Source of the DNA: Alteromonas portus
Lineage (GTDB): Bacteria > Pseudomonadota > Gammaproteobacteria > Enterobacterales > Alteromonadaceae
DNA: 64,000 bases
Direction: 5' to 3'
Assembly (NCBI RefSeq): GCF_005117025.1
Contig: NZ_SWCO01000011.1
Span: 124,001-188,000 of the forward strand
Each line of letters starts with the position of its first letter. The stretch's first letter is position 1. This document shows, piece by piece, positions 58,397-64,000 of this stretch. The notes under the pieces were generated by a model, which searched no databases, was not told the DNA's origin, and worked only from the letters and a program-made list of their open reading frames with translations. The translations under genes and the position numbers were made by a program.

Positions 58397-58984
58397 TTAA
58401 AACGTGATGGCGTATTCTACTTTTAATTGATTGTCGCGGCTTGAACGCCATGGCAACTGGAGTGATGCTCCTGCACTTTCCCACGACTCTCTGATAGCAC
58501 CAACAGTTAGCAGATGCTTATCTTCATTGAACGGTACTTCAACGTAAAGCCCTGCTGAAGTACTGGTAGGCAGACGAATTGTATCGGCAACCGGAATACT
58601 CATTTCGTGGCGAGGCCGTACTTTGTGACTTAACCCCAAACGGTAATCACCTTTATCCCACCAGCTGACCACTTCAAATTCGTGGCTTTTTACACGCTGA
58701 GATAAAACTCCGTAGTCCAGTAGCCCCTTGTTGTAATGGACAATAGCTTCCACGTTAAGCATAGGTGCAATTTTTTGGGTGAAGGCTAACTGATACTGCT
58801 TTTGCTTACAGCCCTTGAATTTGATTTTGTTTTTAGTGAGGGTAAGGGAGAACGTATCGCCGCCGTCTGAATACTTGTTTAACCATTGCTGTGCCTTTTC
58901 AACAACAGAAGCGTTAGCCACACTTGCCATTAAAAAACATGGGCAAATGCACATTGCTAAAAAGGACTGGTTCAAACGTCTCAT
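58397..58984 (-). CDS. Putative outer-membrane or periplasmic beta protein
   Basis: A 195-residue protein of unknown family. A signal peptide (about 1-25, cleaved after ANA) is followed by alternating beta-strand patterns and a final phenylalanine (KVEYAITF), as in outer-membrane barrels. GAGGCAG lies before ATG 58984. With about 170 mature residues, an eight-stranded barrel is possible. The neighbour genes give no hint of function. Confidence 0.6.
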   Translation of the reverse strand: MRRLNQSFLAMCICPCFLMASVANASVVEKAQQWLNKYSDGGDTFSLTLTKNKIKFKGCKQKQYQLAFTQKIAPMLNVEAIVHYNKGLLDYGVLSQRVKSHEFEVVSWWDKGDYRLGLSHKVRPRHEMSIPVADTIRLPTSTSAGLYVEVPFNEDKHLLTVGAIRESWESAGASLQLPWRSSRDNQLKVEYAITF

Positions 58985-59184
58985 TTTCGCTGCCTCTTGA
59001 ATTGTGGTTGGCTACAACTTGTTCGATCACAATTTCAGTATAGACAGTAATATGGGCTGTTGGGTATTAGCCATTTTACTAACATGGACTAAAAGATAAC
59101 TATAAAAGAATAACGTTTAGTCCCACGAGCGACGGCTGCCCACCAACAAGCTACTTTTAACCTCGCAGCGCTGTCTAAAGGAGC

Positions 59185-60039
59185 TTACTTTGATACCACC
59201 TGTGCGCTAGATAAAGACGCATTGCGTCCTTCGGTTGCTTCTTCGCTAAACCAATAGGTGCCATTGGTATCCACGCAAACCCCTTCGACTTGCTTATATT
59301 CCTTTAACGGCCATATATTAAGAAGCTCGTACTCTTTAGATACTTGTGCGATAAACGTGGCAAAATTACCGAAAGGATCGGATTTGTAACCAGTAACAAC
59401 AAACCTATCTTGATAGCGGTCAAAGTCTACGCCGGTCACCACACCAGGCAACCCTTCAATGGATGCAAAGGGATGGATAGTTTGCTCAGCTTCACCCTCA
59501 TTCACCCTGTAAATGTGGGTAATACCTGTTCTCCAACTTTTCGAAAACAAGAGAAGATCATTACCGTGTTTTACCATCGCTTCTGAATCGAAATCATGAG
59601 CGTATGGAATATTGTCGGTAGCGTTGTTACCTGCATATTTCAATGTAAAGGTTGTAATGTCGTTGAAGTTAGTGCGATTCACTTTATGTACTTCAACTTT
59701 CTCTCTCTTACCTTTGTTGTTGCCAACATCTGCGATATAGAAAGATGTGTCATCAGCTGTTATGGCTTCCCAGTCTCTATTGGTAAGCGATAAGTGCGTT
59801 CGTTCGAGTATTTCACCTTGATAATTAATGCGATAAATTACGGGGTCATTTCCTGAATCATTGAGCGAATACAAGCTATCGACATCGCAAAATAAACCAG
59901 AGGTTTCTGACAGTTCTTCAGGCAATTTCACAAGACTGTTCACCGTCAATGAAGCAGTCGGAGTGGGATATTGAGCCGCGCATGCCGACACCAGAAAAAG
60001 CGCTAGTGGTAAAAACGCAAATTTAGAAAAACTGTTCAA
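59185..60039 (-). CDS. Beta-propeller lipoprotein (SdiA-regulated/phytase-like)
   Basis: An exported protein of about 284 residues. I choose TTG 60039 because GGAG lies seven bases upstream and the product starts MNSFSKFAFLPLALFLVSAC, a lipoprotein signal with lipobox VSAC; the frame is open to TTG 60081. Repeated blades are visible: LYSLNDSGNDPVIYRI, DWEAITADDTSFYIADVGNN, FDSEAMVKHGNDLLLFSK, GVDFDRYQDRFVVTGY, VEGVCVDTNGTYWFSEEA. This resembles SdiA-regulated or phytase-like propellers; whether it is an enzyme is unknown. Confidence 0.65.
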   Translation of the reverse strand: MNSFSKFAFLPLALFLVSACAAQYPTPTASLTVNSLVKLPEELSETSGLFCDVDSLYSLNDSGNDPVIYRINYQGEILERTHLSLTNRDWEAITADDTSFYIADVGNNKGKREKVEVHKVNRTNFNDITTFTLKYAGNNATDNIPYAHDFDSEAMVKHGNDLLLFSKSWRTGITHIYRVNEGEAEQTIHPFASIEGLPGVVTGVDFDRYQDRFVVTGYKSDPFGNFATFIAQVSKEYELLNIWPLKEYKQVEGVCVDTNGTYWFSEEATEGRNASLSSAQVVSK

Positions 60040-60248
60040 AAAACTGCTCCGAAAAGAACGATAAGATTTAAATAATACCAAAGCTTTAAAATTCTCACAT
60101 GTATTTTAGAGCGCCAAAGATGGTCTATTGGTCTAAACTTCATACCCAAGCGTATATCGCTTTACATTCTGTTTGGTCTAAAGTCTCTGTATGACAAACG
60201 CTTAGGCTGATATACGATGGAAAACTATCAACTCGTTAAGGATTCACT

Positions 60249-62060
60249 TTGTCAGACCCGCTTCTCTCGCTCGTTGCAGTAGGGCTATTGTCAATTACCT
60301 GCCAATACCTTGCTTATAAAGTCAGGTTGCCCGCTATTTTGCCGTTGTTGATTACTGGTATTGTGGTGGGCCCAGTATTTGGGGTACTTAATGCCGACGA
60401 CTTATTTGGCGATTTACTGTTTCCTGTTGTTTCTCTCTCTGTTGCTATTATCCTGTTTGAAGGCTCACTAACCTTAAAATTTAGCGATATTGCGGGTCAC
60501 GGCAATATGGTTAGGAATCTGTGCTCTATCGGCGTGGTGGTAACTTGGCTCGTAGCAGCAACAGCCGCTCACTATAGCTTAGACCTTACCTGGCAACTGT
60601 CTTTCCTTTTCGGCGCTATCGTTACCGTAACCGGTCCTACGGTCATCGTGCCCATGCTCAGAACCGTACGACCAAAAACGAATTTAGCGAATATTTTGCG
60701 CTGGGAAGGAATTGTAATAGACCCTATTGGCGCCTTGTTAGCGGTACTCGTGTTTGAATTTATCGTTGCGTCACAAGAAACCGCCATTACCCATACGCTA
60801 ATAGCATTTGGTAAAACCATTGGAATAGGCTCTGTATTAGGGCTTGCTTCTGGCTATTTGCTTGGTCTATCTATACGCAAAGACTGGATACCGCACTATT
60901 TGCTTAACACCGCAGTGTTAACCGTTATTCTGGGTGTGTTTGCAGCATCTAACTATGTTGCGCACGAGTCTGGCCTTTTGGCCGTTACTATCTCTGGAAT
61001 GGTATTAGCGAACATGAAAGACGTAGATGTAGAGGACATTCTTGAGTTTAAAGAAACCCTCAGTGTTTTGCTTATTTCCGGCTTATTTATTCTGCTTGCC
61101 ACGCGATTGAACTTACAATCGGTAGTGGATGTAGGTTGGGGCTCCATTGTAGTGCTTGCCGCCATTATGTTTGTGGCTCGGCCTTTGTCCGTACTGGCGT
61201 CATCCGTTGGAACCGGACTAAAGATGAACGAGTTAGCTTTGCTGAGTTGGATTGCGCCTCGCGGAATTGTTGCAGCGGCGGTGTCTGCCCTTTTCTCGTT
61301 GAAACTTGAAGAAATTGGCTACGAAGGCGCGGGAATTATTGTTCCTATCGTCTTTATGGTGATTATTGCGACAGTTGTGGTGCAGAGCCTAACTTCACGA
61401 ACCGTAGCGTCCTTACTAAAAGTGCGTGCCCCAGCGCCAACTGGCTACCTGATTTTTGGCGGCAGCAAATTCAACCGCGCCTTAGCGTGTGAAATGCTAA
61501 ATCAAAAATTAGATGTGACTATTGCAGATACAAACTGGGATGCCATTCGAGAAGCACGCATGATGGATATTCCGGTATATTTTGGCAACCCGATGTCTGA
61601 CCATGCAGCGCGCCACCTAGACCTGAATACATTTGGTACTGTGCTAATCATGTCGCCCTACAAACAGCTTAACCCACTGATTGCTTATCACTTTGAATAT
61701 ACAATGGGTAAAGACAAGGTATGGGCATTAACGAATAACGAGCAATCAACGCGACCTAGTCACCAAGTAAGCGAACAGTACGCTAAAAAGCTAACGCTGT
61801 TTGATGAGGGTGTTACCTATGGCTATTTAGCGTCTGCTATTGCTCGTGAATCTTCGGTTAAAACTACCCGTCTTTCTGAAGAATTCACCTTTGAGCAATA
61901 TACTAAACAATATGGCGAGCGCGCTACACCACTTATTGCAATCAATGCAGAGGGTAAGAGCTATACCTTCATAAATGGCAATAGCATTCAACCCAAGGCG
62001 GGCTGGCGCGTGATCAGTTTAATAGAACCAGAGCGTGAACAAGAAAAAGTAGAAGTGTAG
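60249..62060 (+). CDS. CPA1-type cation/proton antiporter with TrkA-N domain
   Basis: A 603-residue antiporter. Twelve or so membrane helices fill residues 1-395, followed by a cytoplasmic Rossmann (TrkA-N-like) domain (about 405-520) and a TrkA-C-like end. Transport-site segments read GAIVTVTGPTVIVP and WEGIVIDPIGALLAV; the Asp is present, but the Asn of the usual ND pair is not, as in a distinct NhaP subgroup. The nucleotide-binding loop GGSKFN departs from GxGxxG. Start is TTG 60249 with AAGGA seven bases upstream; no nearby ATG. The transported ion (Na or K) is not certain. Confidence 0.85.
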   Translation: MSDPLLSLVAVGLLSITCQYLAYKVRLPAILPLLITGIVVGPVFGVLNADDLFGDLLFPVVSLSVAIILFEGSLTLKFSDIAGHGNMVRNLCSIGVVVTWLVAATAAHYSLDLTWQLSFLFGAIVTVTGPTVIVPMLRTVRPKTNLANILRWEGIVIDPIGALLAVLVFEFIVASQETAITHTLIAFGKTIGIGSVLGLASGYLLGLSIRKDWIPHYLLNTAVLTVILGVFAASNYVAHESGLLAVTISGMVLANMKDVDVEDILEFKETLSVLLISGLFILLATRLNLQSVVDVGWGSIVVLAAIMFVARPLSVLASSVGTGLKMNELALLSWIAPRGIVAAAVSALFSLKLEEIGYEGAGIIVPIVFMVIIATVVVQSLTSRTVASLLKVRAPAPTGYLIFGGSKFNRALACEMLNQKLDVTIADTNWDAIREARMMDIPVYFGNPMSDHAARHLDLNTFGTVLIMSPYKQLNPLIAYHFEYTMGKDKVWALTNNEQSTRPSHQVSEQYAKKLTLFDEGVTYGYLASAIARESSVKTTRLSEEFTFEQYTKQYGERATPLIAINAEGKSYTFINGNSIQPKAGWRVISLIEPEREQEKVEV

Positions 62061-62336
62061 AAGTAAGAAAACCTCCTGCCCACCGGCAGGAGGTCTCTCC
62101 CTGGAGAACGCGTAACTCAGTGCCCTTTTTTAGAAAGGTGCGTAGTTATTTGGATTTTACTGTTATTACGCTGTCGCGCTTTATATAGCAAAGAGCAAAC
62201 CAATTTTGCAATTTGCATACTTTACAATAACTTACTAAAAATAGACGTACTTTACTGTACAAGCACACTTAGAATGCACCCCATTATAGTGCGCTTCACG
62301 CACTGTTTAAGGGCCTATATTTTGCCCAAAATACAA
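62061..62336. other. Convergent intergenic region with terminator-like hairpin
   Basis: 276 bases between the antiporter and waaA. ACCTCCTGCC (62071-62080) and GGCAGGAGGT (62085-62094) form a perfect ten-base stem with loop CACC just after the antiporter stop, followed by a second small TCTCC/GGAGA stem. No T run comes right after; CCCTTTTTT appears at about 62121-62129. No ORF is evident in the remainder. Confidence 0.55.
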
Positions 62337-63647
62337 TTAGTTAACATACTTACGTATGCATTTAACTGTGGATTCAAGCGCACCGCTATTATCTTCAAGA
62401 ACTTTACGACCGGCTTGGCCCGCTTTTTCTCGTTCACTGTCATTTTTAACCCATCTTTCGATAGCAGTCGACATTGCTTCTCCATCTTCAACTTTTATCA
62501 AGGCCCCGCACTCTTCTAGGTGACTGCAAATTACCGGATTATTATAAGTATGAGGGCCCATCATAATAGGTATTGAAAAACTCGCCGGTTCAAGAGCGTT
62601 GTGCCCACCTTTATCGGCTATTGAACCACCAACAAAGGCGAACGACGCCACAGCATACGCATCATTTAACTTTCCCATCTCATCGAGTAAAACCACATGA
62701 ATACTTTCAGGCACACTCTGTACTTGTGAACTTCGTACAAATGGTAATGATTTGGCTTTGATGAGCTTAGCTACTGCCTCGAAACGTTCTGGGTGACGAG
62801 GAACAATAATGACTGTTAAAGAATGCTCTTTTTTCCACAAGGCTGTCGCAGCTTGCAGAACCGCTTCTTCTTCAAGTTCGTGGGTACTACCTGCTACAAG
62901 AATAGGATGATCCGTGTCACTTAAACCCAAAAAGGGCTGGTCTGGTGCTACTGCTGACGCAACCTGATCGAACTTAATGTTATTGGTCAGCGTTAACTTT
63001 TCTTCTGAAACGCCAAGCCACGCGTAATTTGCGAAGTCGCGCTCTCCTTGAGCACAAATGTGGTTAAGCTTACCAAGCATTGGATTGAACAATTTACCTA
63101 TTTTTTTATAGCGTCTGGCAGACCTATCCGTCATTCGTGCGTTCACAACCATAACAGGAATATTTCGTTTCCAGCATGCATGGATAAGATTAGGCCATAG
63201 TTCTACTTCTGTTATAAGCACTGCTTTTGGCTGAATTCTTTTTAGCATGCCGGCCATAGCCATGTGTAAATCGTAGGGTAAATAGAAGTGATGCACTTGC
63301 TCACCAAAGATTGCCCGAACCCTTGCGGACCCTGTCGGAGTAGTTGTTGTAACCGTAATTTGGCAATCGGGCTCTTCTTGCATAATGCGCTTAATCAAGC
63401 ACGACGCTGCAACCACCTCGCCAACAGATACACAGTGAAATAAATAACCGTTCTTTTTAGGCGCATGTGCTACGAACCCAAAGCGTTCGAACCTGCGTCG
63501 ATTGTAGTCTTTATTTCTTGTACTTCCTCTTAGCATCAATTGTAAAAACGCGAAGGGAATAATAAAAACTAATATGAGTGAATACGCCCATCGGCATACA
63601 TCTTCTAAAAGCGTGGGTTTGTAGCCGTTACGCTCGGCAGCAAACAT
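62337..63647 (-). CDS. waaA: 3-deoxy-D-manno-octulosonic acid transferase
   Basis: Adds Kdo to lipid A precursor on the inner membrane, making the inner LPS core. 436 residues: N-terminal membrane anchor (about 20-40), RRRFERFGF, then HCVSVGEVVAA with the catalytic Glu, TTTTPTGSARV, PYDLHMAMAGM, and the C-terminal GT-B domain with VGGSIADKGGHNALEPA. The N-terminus is about 15 residues longer than E. coli WaaA. AAGGAC precedes ATG 63647. Divergent from a heptosyltransferase-type gene, in line with an LPS locus. Confidence 0.94.
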   Translation of the reverse strand: MFAAERNGYKPTLLEDVCRWAYSLILVFIIPFAFLQLMLRGSTRNKDYNRRRFERFGFVAHAPKKNGYLFHCVSVGEVVAASCLIKRIMQEEPDCQITVTTTTPTGSARVRAIFGEQVHHFYLPYDLHMAMAGMLKRIQPKAVLITEVELWPNLIHACWKRNIPVMVVNARMTDRSARRYKKIGKLFNPMLGKLNHICAQGERDFANYAWLGVSEEKLTLTNNIKFDQVASAVAPDQPFLGLSDTDHPILVAGSTHELEEEAVLQAATALWKKEHSLTVIIVPRHPERFEAVAKLIKAKSLPFVRSSQVQSVPESIHVVLLDEMGKLNDAYAVASFAFVGGSIADKGGHNALEPASFSIPIMMGPHTYNNPVICSHLEECGALIKVEDGEAMSTAIERWVKNDSEREKAGQAGRKVLEDNSGALESTVKCIRKYVN

Positions 63648-63774
63648 AAATTGTCCTTAATGGTTAACATAGTCGCATTCATTGCCGTTAATGCAATGGC
63701 GTCATTAAAGTGTCGTCAAACTGTGGTGATATGGCTAGCTAGTTAGCTTCACGCAAATATGAAAGCCTATTCTA

Positions 63775-64000
63775 ATGCCTCAAGACGTACAACAGATTCT
63801 TTTTATCAGGCTAAGCGCCATTGGCGATATTGTAATGGCTTCTGGCCTACCGTCTAGCATAAAGCAAAGTTATTCCCTTAACGGTAAATCCATTGAATTA
63901 ACCTGGCTAGTAGAAGCCCCTTATGTTTCATTAGTTAGTAGTCAGCCCTATGTCGATAACGTTATTGCGTGGCCAAAAAACGAATGGCGTGCCCTGTTAA
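63775..64000 (+). CDS. Glycosyltransferase family 9 (LPS heptosyltransferase-like), 5' part
   Basis: Starts at ATG 63775 and runs off the window after 75 codons. The N-terminus reads QILFIRLSAIGDIVMASGLPSSI, the standard opening of WaaC/WaaF-type heptosyltransferases, and continues with LTWLVEAPYVSLVSSQPYVDNVIAWPKNEW. It would add heptose to Kdo. Divergent pairing with waaA supports an LPS core role. WaaC versus another GT9 cannot be settled from the fragment. Confidence 0.85.
   Translation, partial: MPQDVQQILFIRLSAIGDIVMASGLPSSIKQSYSLNGKSIELTWLVEAPYVSLVSSQPYVDNVIAWPKNEWRALL

Overview
The window looks like a chromosomal segment of a marine gammaproteobacterium of the Alteromonadaceae, most probably Alteromonas. 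This rests on gene order (pilQ-aroK-aroB-damX-dam, rpe-trpS, pabA-astCAD, mrcB/hrpB/thpR), moderate GC content, and families such as DUF2982, DUF2970 and a TorF-type porin. No rRNA, tRNA, CRISPR array, insertion sequence, integrase or phage gene was seen. Coding density is high and most genes are housekeeping or regulatory.

Layout. 1-8.5 kb: end of the pilus secretin gene pilQ, shikimate genes aroK and aroB, damX and dam, then an islet of two small membrane/exported proteins and a porin-like protein, then rpe and trpS. 8.5-15.8 kb: pabA, an HDOD protein and a catabolic arginine cluster astC-astA-astD followed by a DUF1338 Fe(II) oxygenase-like gene. 15.9-25.3 kb: a nitric-oxide/c-di-GMP pair (H-NOX plus GGDEF-EAL enzyme) downstream of parC, a BarA-like tripartite hybrid kinase, a DUF2982 protein and an overlapping 40-residue membrane ORF. 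25.3-30.4 kb: an RND efflux pump and adaptor divergent from a TetR regulator, with an operator-like palindrome between them. 30.5-37 kb: pyrB, hemL, a class III adenylate cyclase, a DyP-type haem protein with an altered distal site, and a gamma-glutamyltransferase. 37-42.8 kb: the glnK-amtB operon with NtrC boxes and a sigma-54-like promoter, a TonB-like orphan, an AraC regulator, a DUF808 membrane protein and a tiny two-gene operon behind a good sigma-54 promoter match. 42.9-52.5 kb: cell-wall enzymes (mrcB, an MltB-type transglycosylase), a DUF4198 protein, the hrpB/thpR divergent pair and purU. 52.5-64 kb: small membrane proteins, an M3 metallopeptidase lipoprotein, a chemoreceptor behind a sigma-28 promoter match, an outer-membrane-like protein, a beta-propeller lipoprotein, a cation/proton antiporter, waaA, and the start of a heptosyltransferase-family gene.

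How genes work together. glnK-amtB, the ast genes and purU point to nitrogen, amino-acid and one-carbon management. H-NOX with GGDEF-EAL is the known architecture for NO-controlled c-di-GMP turnover. waaA and the glycosyltransferase build the LPS core, while mrcB and the transglycosylase remodel peptidoglycan. The points most worth following up are the DyP-like protein that has lost both distal catalytic residues, the small sigma-54-type operon of an exported acidic protein and a 36-residue membrane peptide, and the 40-residue CxxC membrane ORF. I did not find a clearly new multi-gene defence or biosynthetic system. Family assignments are by eye from sequence motifs; no database search was run.
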